This document shows, in pieces, positions 25,577 through 34,865 of a stretch of 64,000 bases of DNA (positions are counted from its first letter, which is position 1; each line of letters opens with the position of its first letter). The stretch is from Paraburkholderia panacisoli (lineage in GTDB: Bacteria; Pseudomonadota; Gammaproteobacteria; Burkholderiales; Burkholderiaceae), in contig NZ_VTUZ01000004.1 in assembly GCF_008369935.1 (NCBI RefSeq), positions 124,001 through 188,000 of the forward strand, given 5' to 3'. Below the pieces are notes generated by a model that had not been told where the DNA came from, did not search any database, and saw only the letters and a list, made by a program, of their open reading frames with translations. The translations under genes were made by a program, and so were the position numbers.

Positions 25577-27849
25577 CCTACGTGGTGGCCGTTCGCGCGC
25601 TGTGCGAGTTCACCGCGAGACGCGGCGATCTGGATCTGCGCTTCACGCCCGCGCCGACCTCGCTGGAAGGCATGGCCGGCCACCTGACGGTCGCCGGGCG
25701 GCGCGCGAACGGCTACGAAATAGAAATCACGCTGACGGGCACGCATCGCGGTTTGACCGTGCGCGGGCGCGCCGACGGCTACGATCCTGCCGCCAACCGT
25801 CTCGAAGAGGTCAAGACGCATCGCGGCGATCTGGAGCGCATGCCTGCCAATCACCGCACGCTGCATTGGGCGCAGGCGCTGGTGTACGGTCATCTGCTGT
25901 GCCGCGCGCGCGGGCTTGCCGAATTGACGGTTGCGCTGGTGTACTTCGAGATCGGCAATCAGAAGGAAACGCTGCTGACGCAAACGCATACGGCGCGCGA
26001 ACTGGAGATTTTCTTCGTCGAGCAGTGCGAACGATTTCTCGATTGGGCGGTGCAGGAAGAGGCGCATTGCGCCGCGCGCAACGCCGCGCTCGGTGCATTG
26101 CAGTTTCCGCATGGGCAGTTTCGCAGCGGGCAGCGCGAACTGGCCGTGTCGGTGTATCGCGCGGCGCGAGACGGCAAGCCGTTGATGGCGCAAGCGCCCA
26201 CCGGTATCGGCAAGACGCTCGCGACGATTTTCCCGTTGCTCAAGGCGTGTGGGGCGCAGCAGATCGACCGGGTGTTCTTCCTGACCGCGAAGACGCCGGG
26301 CCGCGCGCTCGCGCTCGACGCGATCGAAACGCTGCGCCAGAGCGCCGCGTCGCGCGGTGCGCCGTTGCCGTTGAGAACCCTGGAGCTGGTCGCACGCGAC
26401 AAGGCCTGCGAGCATCCCGACAAAGCGTGCAACGGCGAGTCGTGTCCGCTCGCGCGTGGTTTCTATGACCGGCTCGATGCGGCCCGCAGCGCGGCGCTGG
26501 CAGGGTCGCGTCTGGATCGCGCGGCGGTGCGCGCAGCCGCGCTCGCGCACGAGGTCTGTGCGTACTATCTGGCTCAGGAGCTGGCACGCTGGGCCGACGT
26601 CGTGATCGGCGATTACAACTACTACTACGACAGCAGCGCGATGCTTTACGCGCTCACGCAGATCAATCAGTGGCGCGTCGGCGTGCTGGTCGACGAGGCG
26701 CACAATCTGCTCGACCGCGCGCGGCGAATGTACACCGCGTCGCTCGATCAGGCGGCGTTCAGGCTCGCGCGCAAGACCGCGCCGGCCAGTTTGCGCAAGC
26801 CGCTCGAACGCCTGCAGCGCGAATGGAGCGCGCTCAAACGCGCGCAGACCGACACGTATCAGGTCTATGCGGACGTCCCCGGCAAACTGCTGTCGGCGGC
26901 GCAGAATCTGATCGGCGCGGTTACGGATCAGCTTGCCGAAGCGCCGCTGTCGATCGACGAAGCGTCGCTGCGATTTTTCTTCGACGCGATGCATTTCGTC
27001 GCACTGGCCGAGCAGTTCGGCGCGCATTCGATTTTCGACGTGACGCTTACCGCCGACCGTTACGCGCCGCGCGACAAGACCAACGCGACGCTATGCGTGC
27101 GCAACGTCATTCCCGCGCCGTTTCTCGCGCCGCGCTATGCCGCTGCCCGCACTACCGTGATGTTCTCCGGCACGCTTAGCCCGCACCATTTCTATCGCGA
27201 CACGCTGGGGCTTCCCGGGCAGACGCAATGGCTCGACGTAGAGGGGCCGTTTCGAGCGGAGCAGTTGCAGGTGCGCGTGGCCGGCAATGTATCGACGCGC
27301 TGGCGCGACCGCGAGCGCTCGCTCGCGCCGATCGTCGATCTGATCGCGAAACAGTATGCCGCGCAACCCGGCAATTACCTGGGTTTCCTGAGCAGTTTCG
27401 AGTACCTGCAGCGCGTGGTCGAGTTGATGCGCGAGCGGCATCCGGATCTGCCGGTCTGGGCCCAGGAGCCCGCCATGGACGAAGCCGCGCGCGACGCGTT
27501 TCTCGCGCGCTTTCGGACCACGAATCAGGGCGTCGGGTTTGCGGTGCTCGGCGGCGCGTTTGCGGAAGGCGTCGATCTGGTCGGCCAGCAACTGATCGGC
27601 GCATTCATCGCCACGCTCGGCTTGCCGCAGATGAACGACGTCAACGAGCAGATGCGCCGCACGATGGACGCGAAGTTCGGCAACGGCTACGACTACATGT
27701 ATTTGTATCCGGGCTTGCAGAAAGTGGTGCAGGCCGCCGGGCGCGTGATCCGCACGGAGCAGGACCAGGGCGTCGTGCATCTGATCGACGACCGGTATCG
27801 GCGGCCCGAGGTGCGGCGGTTGTTGCCGCGTTGGTGGCAGGTGCGCTGA
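25573..27849 (+). CDS. DinG/XPD-like DNA helicase with N-terminal Cas4/RecB-type nuclease domain
   Basis: A 758-residue two-part enzyme. Residues 1-150 look like a RecB/Cas4-type PD-(D/E)xK nuclease: Asp68 in GRADGYD, Glu79-Val-Lys81, and the QxxxY motif (Gln101, Tyr105). The helicase follows: Walker A APTGIGKT at 208-215, four cysteines (279, 286, 291, 329) placed as an XPD-type Fe-S cluster, DEAH at 374-377, GDYNYYYD, and C-terminal motifs (VMFSGTLSP, GAFAEGVDL, QAAGRVIRT). It should be a 5'-3' helicase. It is translationally coupled to the FAN1-like nuclease, suggesting joint action on damaged or cross-linked DNA. Confidence 0.9.
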   Translation: MTYVVAVRALCEFTARRGDLDLRFTPAPTSLEGMAGHLTVAGRRANGYEIEITLTGTHRGLTVRGRADGYDPAANRLEEVKTHRGDLERMPANHRTLHWAQALVYGHLLCRARGLAELTVALVYFEIGNQKETLLTQTHTARELEIFFVEQCERFLDWAVQEEAHCAARNAALGALQFPHGQFRSGQRELAVSVYRAARDGKPLMAQAPTGIGKTLATIFPLLKACGAQQIDRVFFLTAKTPGRALALDAIETLRQSAASRGAPLPLRTLELVARDKACEHPDKACNGESCPLARGFYDRLDAARSAALAGSRLDRAAVRAAALAHEVCAYYLAQELARWADVVIGDYNYYYDSSAMLYALTQINQWRVGVLVDEAHNLLDRARRMYTASLDQAAFRLARKTAPASLRKPLERLQREWSALKRAQTDTYQVYADVPGKLLSAAQNLIGAVTDQLAEAPLSIDEASLRFFFDAMHFVALAEQFGAHSIFDVTLTADRYAPRDKTNATLCVRNVIPAPFLAPRYAAARTTVMFSGTLSPHHFYRDTLGLPGQTQWLDVEGPFRAEQLQVRVAGNVSTRWRDRERSLAPIVDLIAKQYAAQPGNYLGFLSSFEYLQRVVELMRERHPDLPVWAQEPAMDEAARDAFLARFRTTNQGVGFAVLGGAFAEGVDLVGQQLIGAFIATLGLPQMNDVNEQMRRTMDAKFGNGYDYMYLYPGLQKVVQAAGRVIRTEQDQGVVHLIDDRYRRPEVRRLLPRWWQVR

Positions 27850-28028
27850 AATTGCACCGATTCACGCGCCGTACTTCGCGCGCTGGGTCTTGTGGAATTG
27901 CGTGACGCAGCGGGCTGCGCATCATGCATCACATCACACATCGCATCGCATCGTTATGCGCCGGCGCCAGCGCCGGGCAAACGCGCGTTACCGCGCGCGG
28001 CCGCTGATCGCCGGCCGCGCGCGTCGCT

Positions 28029-30689
28029 TCACGCATGCGGCGAAGCCGCCCCCGGATTGCCAGGCGTTCCCGGACCACCCGCGGGCTTGGAATCGACCGG
28101 AATCTGATCTTCGACCGGCGCGTCGCCTCTACGGTTCGCGTCGTTCAGCAAAGCATCGTCAGCGGGCGAGGTTGGCGTGGGCGTATCCTTCGACACCGGC
28201 CAGGAACCTTCATCGGCTTCAATCTTGGCCGCCTCGCTTTCCGGGTCCCACGTCAGCAGATGGCGCTGCGGATTCGCGATCCCGATGCCGCGTTCGCGGA
28301 ACTGGTCGACGATGCGCCTGTTGAATTCGCGCTGCACGCCCCAGCGCGCGGTGTCACGGCACTGCATCTGGCCGGCCAGCGTGACGGCCGAGCCGTCCAC
28401 CGCATCGACGCCCCAGAACGCGAAGTCCGACAGAATGCCGTCCTTGAATTTTTCGTCCTCGCGCAGCGCGGCGCCGATTTCCTTCAGCGTATTGATCGCG
28501 AGATCGACGTCCTGGCCGAACACGATGTTCACGCGCACCGCCGCATTGCCGAGCCCGCGATTCGTGTTGTTCACCGTCGACACCGAACTGAACGGCACGG
28601 TGAACAGCGACCCGTCGCTGCCGCGCAGCCGCACGGTGCGGATCGACAGATATTCGACGGTGCCGGATACGCCCGCGAGCGTGACCCAGTCGCCGACCTG
28701 CAGCGCGTTTTCCATCAACAGGAAAATGCCGGTGATGAAATCCTGCACCAGCTTTTGCGAGCCGAAACCAAGCGCGACGCCGAAGATGCTCGCGCCCGCC
28801 AGCAGCGGCCCGATGTTCACACCGAGTTCGCTCAGGCCGGTCAGCGCCACCACCAGCGCGATCACGCAGAAGAGCGCGCTGCGCAGCATCGGCAGCAGCG
28901 TGCGCAGGCGCGCGGCGCGCATCAGATCGCCGTTGGTGGTCCAGTTGTCCAGCCGCCGTTCGACCGACACGTTGACGACTTCCCACACGATCAGCGCGAC
29001 GATCGCGGCCACGCCGATGGTCGCGAGCGCCGACGCGAGCCGGTGGCCGATCGTGCCGGCGCGGAACAGGTCGACCACGTCGACGCCCCATACCTGCAAG
29101 AGCGCGAGCGCGGTGACGATGCCGATCACCCAGCTGATCAGGCGCCGCAGCAGCGGGTAATAGCGGTACGCGTGCTGATGCACGAGCGACTTCTCCGAGT
29201 CGTCCTGCACGTGAAAGAGCCGGGCCAGCGCACCGAAGGTCACGATCGACGCGAGCCGCGCGCCCACCAGGATCGCCACCGTCCAGCCGCCGATATGCAC
29301 CAGCGTGTGATAGCCGTTCTGCACGTCGAAGGCCCACACGAACCACAGCGCCATCACGATGGCGGCCGTGAACCACGCCCACGCATCCGCGAACGCATTG
29401 CTGAACATCTCAAGCGAGTCGTGCTTCGCGAAGCTCGCGCGGATCAGTTCGCCGATCGGCCTCGCGCACTGCAGGATCAGGATCGAGATCAACACGTGGC
29501 CGGCGAGCGCGACCACCTTCAGCAGCGCGAGGTGCGCGGCGTCGTTCAGACCGAGCGCTTGCGCGACCTCGGCGAGCGCCACGCCGGCGCCCACCACGCT
29601 GACGATCCGCACGATCCAGCGTTGCACGAACACGGCCCACGCGTCGCCCATCCGCAACAGGCGCAGGCGCGGCGCGGCGGGCTGCAGAAAGAAGCTGCCG
29701 ATGATCGTGATTACGCGGCTCAGCGCGTAGACGTCGATCAGCGAGTCGAGCGCGCGGTCTTGCGGCGTGCCGCCGGTGGTGAAGATCGACATCAGCGCGC
29801 TGGCCGCGCCGACGAACACCGCGAGCGGCACCATCCGCAGCACGGTGACCAGCAGCGCGCGCGGCAGGCGTTGCAGCAGCGTCCAGTGGTGCGTGGCGTT
29901 GCGTTTGCCTTGGGCTTCGATGTCTTTGTCTCTAGTGGCAGCGGAAACCGGAGCGGCGGCGACGGCCTGAGCCTCGGCTTCCAGCACCGGCGGCACGGGC
30001 CCGGTCGGCAGCGGCGGCAGCGCGGTGCCCGGCGCGCCGGACGGCGGCGCAGTGTCGACAGGCGCAGCGGCCTCGCGCGCGCCGTCCATCTCCAGTTCGT
30101 TGCGTTCGCGGCGCGCGGCGATCGCCTGATAGGCGCGGCGCAACACGCGCCGTGCGAGCCATTCCAGCACGAGGGCGGGCGCCAGCGCGGCCAGCAACGA
30201 CCACACGACGTTGACCAGCACGCCGCGCGCATGCGGGTTGCTCAATTGCCAGTGCCACCACGCGCGGACCGACGTGACGTCGAGCAGCGCAGCCACCGAG
30301 CCGCGCAGGGACTTGCCGAGATGCATGACCCAATGCGCGCCCTGGCGGGCCATTTGCGACGCGAGCCCGTTCGACGTGAAGGCGGAGGGGACGAGCGGGG
30401 CGGCGCCGCTCGCCGCGGCCGGGGCTGAAGCCGGCGCGGCTGCCGAAGCGGCGGGCGGCGCGCTCAGCGCCCCGGCGGCGGCGATCGCCTGCAGCGTATC
30501 GGCGACTTGCGCGCGGCGGTTCGGGTCGTTGAGCACGGCGAGCGCGTCGCGGGCCTGCGCGGGCGTCAGGCTGACCGGGCCGGATGCCGGGGCGGCGGGA
30601 GTGGGGGTGGCTTGTGCGGCGGCGGCAACAGCTGGCGCGGTGCCGAAGATGAGAAGAATGAAAAACCAGACGTGGAATATTTTACGCAT
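28029..30689 (-). CDS. Large mechanosensitive channel of the MscS family
   Basis: An 886-residue inner-membrane protein. It has a signal peptide (first ~25 residues), a low-complexity Ala/Pro periplasmic stretch, about eleven hydrophobic segments, and the MscS core: pore-lining helix region LLAGASIFGVALGFGSQKLVQDFITGIFLL followed by the beta domain (LQVGDWVTLAGVSGTVEYLSIRTVRLR, read in segments) and a cytoplasmic alpha/beta domain. It resembles MscK/YbdG-like large channels that protect against osmotic downshock. The ATG at 30689 starts the signal peptide; an upstream in-frame Met at 30821 would bury it. The C-terminal 50 residues are a Pro/Gly/Asp-rich tail. Confidence 0.9.
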   Translation of the reverse strand: MRKIFHVWFFILLIFGTAPAVAAAAQATPTPAAPASGPVSLTPAQARDALAVLNDPNRRAQVADTLQAIAAAGALSAPPAASAAAPASAPAAASGAAPLVPSAFTSNGLASQMARQGAHWVMHLGKSLRGSVAALLDVTSVRAWWHWQLSNPHARGVLVNVVWSLLAALAPALVLEWLARRVLRRAYQAIAARRERNELEMDGAREAAAPVDTAPPSGAPGTALPPLPTGPVPPVLEAEAQAVAAAPVSAATRDKDIEAQGKRNATHHWTLLQRLPRALLVTVLRMVPLAVFVGAASALMSIFTTGGTPQDRALDSLIDVYALSRVITIIGSFFLQPAAPRLRLLRMGDAWAVFVQRWIVRIVSVVGAGVALAEVAQALGLNDAAHLALLKVVALAGHVLISILILQCARPIGELIRASFAKHDSLEMFSNAFADAWAWFTAAIVMALWFVWAFDVQNGYHTLVHIGGWTVAILVGARLASIVTFGALARLFHVQDDSEKSLVHQHAYRYYPLLRRLISWVIGIVTALALLQVWGVDVVDLFRAGTIGHRLASALATIGVAAIVALIVWEVVNVSVERRLDNWTTNGDLMRAARLRTLLPMLRSALFCVIALVVALTGLSELGVNIGPLLAGASIFGVALGFGSQKLVQDFITGIFLLMENALQVGDWVTLAGVSGTVEYLSIRTVRLRGSDGSLFTVPFSSVSTVNNTNRGLGNAAVRVNIVFGQDVDLAINTLKEIGAALREDEKFKDGILSDFAFWGVDAVDGSAVTLAGQMQCRDTARWGVQREFNRRIVDQFRERGIGIANPQRHLLTWDPESEAAKIEADEGSWPVSKDTPTPTSPADDALLNDANRRGDAPVEDQIPVDSKPAGGPGTPGNPGAASPHA

Positions 30690-31259
30690 AGGGTGTAAAG
30701 CGGGGTACCAGGTGCGGACATTTGTGCCGAAACGCGTGGATGCGTCCGGCGGCGTGACCATGAACCGACACGGGTCTAACGTACAAGTTCCGCGCGCGCA
30801 GGCCGCCGGATGCGGCCCCAAAGCCGGTCAAGGACGGTTGCGCGATGCGTGAGCGTGGCGTTGTCGGCGAAACCCGTAACGATAACCGATGCCGAAGCCG
30901 ACTTCTGGGTTCAGAGGGTAAGCAAGAATCTTGCCCGTCGGCGGGAGCGGCATCGTGGGCGTGCGTCGGACGCGGATGCACGCGGCAGGCAAGGGGGTGG
31001 CGGGTGCCTCCGGCGCGCGAGTCAGCGAATCATCCAAATCATCCGAATCGCTGACACGCTTCTCGACGAGCTTTTGCGTTTCGTGCCGATCGCGTTTCAG
31101 GCGTTGTTTGGCCTGAAAACGCCGGCACAACATGTCGGCGGCGATCCGGGCCAGTGCGGCGGAGATTCCTCCGGCAACGAGCTATGCATGAGGTACGCTT
31201 GGCCTCTTTACCGAGCGGCCAGAACGAGCGTTACCGCCGCGCCGGCCACGCGGCCACCA
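30690..31259. other. Intergenic region with a 35-bp inverted repeat
   Basis: About 570 bases between the MscS gene start and the stop of the NIPSNAP gene. Open frames here (for example 30828-31133 on the minus strand) have no recognisable family. The only clear structure is GTCAGCGA (31021-31028) / TCGCTGAC (31048-31055) flanking two direct copies of ATCATCC; there is no T-run beyond it. Confidence 0.4.
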
Positions 31260-31607
31260 TCACACCGTGCCCATCGCGCCGACCGGCGCAACGCCGAACG
31301 TCCCCTCAACCACTTCGGTAAACGTGCGCTCTTCGCGCAGAATGAAGCGCTTCGTCTGCGCGAGCCTGAAGTTGTCGAGCGCCTCGGCGTCGGCGCGCAA
31401 TCTCGCCCGATAGGCCTCGTAAGCCGCGAGGCTGTCGAACGCGATCAAACCCCACGCGATGTCGTTGGTGCCTTCGTGCGGCAGGAAGTAGCCGACCAGA
31501 TGACCGCCGCAGCGCGGAATAATGCGGCCCCAGTTGCGCGCATATTCGTCGAAGGCATCGCGCTGGAACGGGTCGATCCGATAGCGGATGAAACAGGTGA
31601 TCGCCAT
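31260..31607 (-). CDS. NIPSNAP-family protein
   Basis: A 115-residue single-domain ferredoxin-like-fold protein of the NIPSNAP/dimeric alpha-beta barrel class ([45 protein letters not shown] in pieces, then [15 protein letters not shown]). Biochemical role unknown; stand-alone bacterial members sit in varied contexts. The start ATG at 31607 follows a GGGAGC-type sequence. It lies downstream of the VpsR-type regulator on the same strand with a 116-base gap. Confidence 0.88.
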   Translation of the reverse strand: MAITCFIRYRIDPFQRDAFDEYARNWGRIIPRCGGHLVGYFLPHEGTNDIAWGLIAFDSLAAYEAYRARLRADAEALDNFRLAQTKRFILREERTFTEVVEGTFGVAPVGAMGTV

Positions 31608-31723
31608 GTGCAAGCTCCCGGTTGCGTCCTGGGATGAACGCTTGGGGGCCAGTATGGCCGCCGCCCGCTTGCGATGTTTCACCGCGTGATGAACTGTGCA
31701 ATGCTTCGCGCGCCCCCGCCCGC

Positions 31724-33160
31724 TCACACCAGCGAAGGCGCGTGCCGCTGCCCCTCGTCGCCGGCATCCGTGCCGCCGTTCGGGTTCGATGCGCGTCCGC
31801 CCGCAGGGTCCTGATGCAGCCGGTTCGCGTGCATCAACCGGTATAGCGTCGCGCGCGAAATGCCGAGTTCGGCGGCCGCTTCGGACAGCCTGTAGCCGTG
31901 CCGCTGCAGAGCGTGTTCGATCGCGTCCTTTTCCGCCTTGCTGCGGATTTCCGCGAGCGTCACCGCCGGTCCGTTGTCCGCTTCGGGCAAGCCGAGGTCG
32001 CTCGCGGTAATGAAGCGGCCTTCGCTCATCACTACCGCACGCCGCACGCAGTTGATCAGCTCGCGCACGTTGCCCGGCCACTGATAGTTCGACATCGCGA
32101 CGATCGCGTCGCTCGACAGCCCGCGCAGTTTGCGCGCGCCGTCCTGCCGGTACATGCTGAGCGCGTAGTTGGCGAGCAGCTTGATGTCGCCGCCGCGCTC
32201 GCGCAACGGCGGCTCGACGAGACGCAGCACGCACAGACGGTGATACAGGTCGGAGCGGAAACGGCCGTCCTCGACCGCCTTGTCCAGATCGACGTGAGTC
32301 GCCGAGATCACGCGCACGTCGACATGGATCAGCGCGTTGCCGCCCAGCCGCTCGATCGTGCCCTCCTGCAAAAAGCGCAGCAGGACTGCCTGGCATTCGT
32401 GCGGCATGTCGCCGATTTCATCGAGAAAGAGGGTGCCCTCGTGGGCGCTTTCGATCCGGCCGATCTTGCGCTGCAGCGCGCCGGTGAAAGCGCCGCGTTC
32501 GTGGCCGAACAACTCGGCTTGCAGCAGGCTCGGCGGAATCGCCGCGCAATTGATGGCAACGAACGCGCGGCCCGCGCGCGGCGAGCGCTCGTGAATCGCA
32601 CGAGCGGTCAGTTCCTTGCCGGTGCCCGACTCGCCGGCGACGAACACCGGCGCATTGGTCACGCCGCATTTGTCAATGCGCCGGTAGAGCTGCTGCATCG
32701 CCTCGCACTGTCCGACCATGCCGTGCCGGCCGAGCGACGGCTCCGGCGTGACGCGGGTCTGACGCAGGCTCGACAGTCCGTGCGCATGGCCGAGCGCGAA
32801 CATCAGCCGGTCGTTCAGCCAGGGCCGCGTGACGAAATCGAAGCAGTAATCGAGGATGAAGCGGCTGATCAGTTCGTTTTCCGTCTGCCCCGGCACGATC
32901 TGCGCGACCCAGTTGGTTTCGGCGCGCCGCATGCACGACGCGAGCGCGGACAGATGCTGCGACGTGCAGTCGTCGGGCAGTTGCACGAGACCGACCTTGA
33001 TGTTGCCGCGCTCGATCAGGCGTTCGGCGGCTGCCGTGCTTTTTGCGTGCACGGCTTGCCAGCCGGACGCCGCGAGAAACTCGACGAGCTCCTGGTCGGG
33101 CGAGTTCGACACGTACAACACGGTGCGTTCAGTGTCGACAGGCGTGCAAGGCGTATTCAT
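31724..33160 (-). CDS. VpsR-type sigma-54-dependent transcriptional activator
   Basis: A 478-residue enhancer-binding protein. The N-terminal ~125 residues form a receiver-like VpsR domain ([21 protein letters not shown]) that seems to lack a canonical phosphoacceptor pocket. The AAA+ domain has Walker A GESGTGKE, the sigma-54-contacting GAFTGA loop, and [10 protein letters not shown] Fis-type HTH ends the protein ([21 protein letters not shown]). The intact GAFTGA loop means it can work with sigma-54. VpsR and its Burkholderia relatives (BerB) respond to cyclic-di-GMP and drive exopolysaccharide or biofilm genes; that role is inferred here. The 1.3-kb region beyond its start leads to a TadZ-like gene. 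Confidence 0.9.
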   Translation of the reverse strand: MNTPCTPVDTERTVLYVSNSPDQELVEFLAASGWQAVHAKSTAAAERLIERGNIKVGLVQLPDDCTSQHLSALASCMRRAETNWVAQIVPGQTENELISRFILDYCFDFVTRPWLNDRLMFALGHAHGLSSLRQTRVTPEPSLGRHGMVGQCEAMQQLYRRIDKCGVTNAPVFVAGESGTGKELTARAIHERSPRAGRAFVAINCAAIPPSLLQAELFGHERGAFTGALQRKIGRIESAHEGTLFLDEIGDMPHECQAVLLRFLQEGTIERLGGNALIHVDVRVISATHVDLDKAVEDGRFRSDLYHRLCVLRLVEPPLRERGGDIKLLANYALSMYRQDGARKLRGLSSDAIVAMSNYQWPGNVRELINCVRRAVVMSEGRFITASDLGLPEADNGPAVTLAEIRSKAEKDAIEHALQRHGYRLSEAAAELGISRATLYRLMHANRLHQDPAGGRASNPNGGTDAGDEGQRHAPSLV

Positions 33161-34485
33161 GTTACCCCCGGTTCAATGCTGCTCACAGGACTGCTGTTCG
33201 ACATACAGGACACCCCGGCGGGCAACGCCGACCTTCAGTCAGGCAAGCCGCGCGACGCTTCCGTTTGCGCGGCTCGGACGCGGCTTGCGGATGTTCGTGA
33301 CCGGCTGCGGGAGCCCGGCGACGACGCTTCAGCAACTGCAATAACGGGGCGTGGAGCGGACGGCGCAAACCGCGAGACGCTACACAATGGACCGGTAACG
33401 GCAACCGCGTTCATTACTGAAACCGCCACACGATTTTTCCCCGAATCACAAAACCGCTTCTTGCCCCGGTGACCTGAAACAGACGCTCTAATTGGCGCAG
33501 TGGCTTAAAGATAAGCGAAAGCGCCTGAGAGCGCCATACAAACAAATGTGGATCAAGAAAGCATTTTCGCGAAATCGCGGGTATGGCCGATTAATAAGCG
33601 ATTGGTCAATCCCCGTTATGAGAGGCATCCAACATAACCATGCAATTCGCAGTGCGGTTAAGCCAGCGCGGATTCGCAGGTTCCGGTGGAGCGTGTCTCA
33701 TGTCTGCTACATATTTGGCAGGACCTGGCAAACGGGTCGCGGCCAATCGGCGGGACGGCACTTTTGACCTGGCCGCGCCGGGACGCGCGGCCAGGCGCGG
33801 CGCGCGCCGCACGACGCGGCTTCGCGCCGTGCCAATGATCTATCGGCTGCGCGAAAAGACCGTCCCGTTCGCGTGTCATGAACGAATCAATGTGAGCTGC
33901 GAAACGCGTCAAGCCCGGACGCAACACAGTAGAAGGCACGGCTGCTCATGGGTTTTCGGCAGCATGGCATAGCCGTTGCAATAAGGTCTGCACAGCAAAA
34001 GAATGCGTTGCCGCCCAGTTCAAAGCACGGGGCATACGGTGAAAAAAGCAGACCGGCGGCAAACGAACGCTTCGCAAGCATGGCCGAGGAAGCCAATGGG
34101 CGTTCCGCGGCGGCGGCGGGGCCAATAAGACAGACGTCGAATTAAAAAGCGGATGACTGATTGATAGCAATATCGGCCATTCATAACCGGACGACGTAAA
34201 AAATTGTTCGCGCAGCTTTTTCCGTTTCTTACGGACGGACGCGAAGGGGAGAGCAATAACGACAGGTTGCGCGTTCGTGCTGTTTATGCTGTTTGCGAGC
34301 GACGGACTGAACAAAGCAGGGGTAGCGCACGGACAGGACCAGCCGGGCGCGAAGAAGCGGGGAGAGGCCGCTAGTCTCCGTAGAGAGACGAGTTATGAGG
34401 TGAACTGGGTGCCGTGTCCGCAGGGTTGCGCGGGCACGGCCACCTGGACAGGGCGTGGAGCAGGCCCATTTTTTCGGGGGATGTC
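33161..34485. other. Long AT-richer intergenic region upstream of the TadZ-like unit
   Basis: This 1.3-kb stretch between divergent genes is less GC-rich than its surroundings. No ORF in it has a recognisable family; short frames at 33948-34145 and 34277-34489 look random. It contains a candidate sigma-54 promoter (33965-33980) and a 9-bp stem CTGGCCGCG/CGCGGCCAG (33769-33777/33786-33794). It may hold a long untranslated leader or a small RNA; nothing more can be supported. Confidence 0.45.
33965..33980 (+). promoter_or_regulatory. Candidate sigma-54 promoter
   Basis: TGGCATAGCCGTTGCA has GG and GC separated by exactly ten bases and matches TGGCACG-N4-TTGCA at all but two positions. It points rightwards, away from the VpsR-type activator gene and towards the small protein gene at 34486 and the TadZ-like gene. 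The predicted start near 33990 would give a leader of about 500 bases. Confidence 0.55.
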
Positions 34486-34797
34486 ATGAAAAAGCTGATT
34501 CCTGAGCCGATCGACGCAACGCGGTTAGACCATCGAGCCGCCGTGGGTGCAACCGGGTTTCGCTACCGCCGGCACGTTGCCGCGTCGGCTGCGCTGTTCG
34601 CCGCACCGGCGCCCGATCTGCTGACGCTGGTGATCGCCGGGGAGCTCAAGCGCCGCGCGCAAGCCGAGTTGCAGCTCGACGAGTTGCGCGACGCGGTCTA
34701 CGAGACGCCGGTGCAGCGCGAACGCAGCCCGGAACGCAGCCCGGAACGCAACGACGACCGCGGCGGGTGGATTTACCCGTTCGATTTCGAAGAATAA
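34486..34797 (+). CDS. Hypothetical protein preceding the TadZ-like gene
   Basis: A 103-residue soluble protein of unknown family. The middle is helical and charged (LLTLVIAGELKRRAQAELQLDELRDAV); a short QRERSPERSPERND repeat precedes the acidic-aromatic C-terminus YPFDFEE. The ATG at 34486 has a GGGGGATG-type ribosome site. It lies 68 bases before the TadZ-like gene and is probably co-transcribed with it. The overall look recalls small partner proteins encoded ahead of ParA/MinD-type ATPases in secretion or polysaccharide operons, but no homologue is recognised. Confidence 0.6.
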   Translation: MKKLIPEPIDATRLDHRAAVGATGFRYRRHVAASAALFAAPAPDLLTLVIAGELKRRAQAELQLDELRDAVYETPVQRERSPERSPERNDDRGGWIYPFDFEE

Positions 34798-34865
34798 TTC
34801 CGGGCGTCGACCGTGGTCGACGTGGCCGCGTCAACCCGGCCGACGCAGACCGGCGGAGCCCCGAC

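Noticed and set aside
28035..30428. Plus-strand open frame of about 800 codons opposite the MscS gene
   Set aside because: It is the high-GC antisense shadow of a clear MscS coding region; its translation is Arg/His/Gln-rich with no family resemblance.
30828..31133. Minus-strand 101-codon frame beyond the MscS gene
   Set aside because: No ribosome site, no recognised family and competing open frames on the other strand.
33715..33731. TTGGCAGGACCTGGCA as a sigma-54 promoter
   Set aside because: GG and GC are nine bases apart, not ten; sigma-54 promoters do not tolerate this spacing.
33726..33741. TGGCAAACGGGTCGCG as a sigma-54 promoter
   Set aside because: Spacing is right but four consensus positions are wrong; the element at 33965 is much better.
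34277..34489. 70-codon plus-strand frame ahead of the TadZ-like unit
   Set aside because: No ribosome site, and its composition is random; it ends just inside the start of the next gene.
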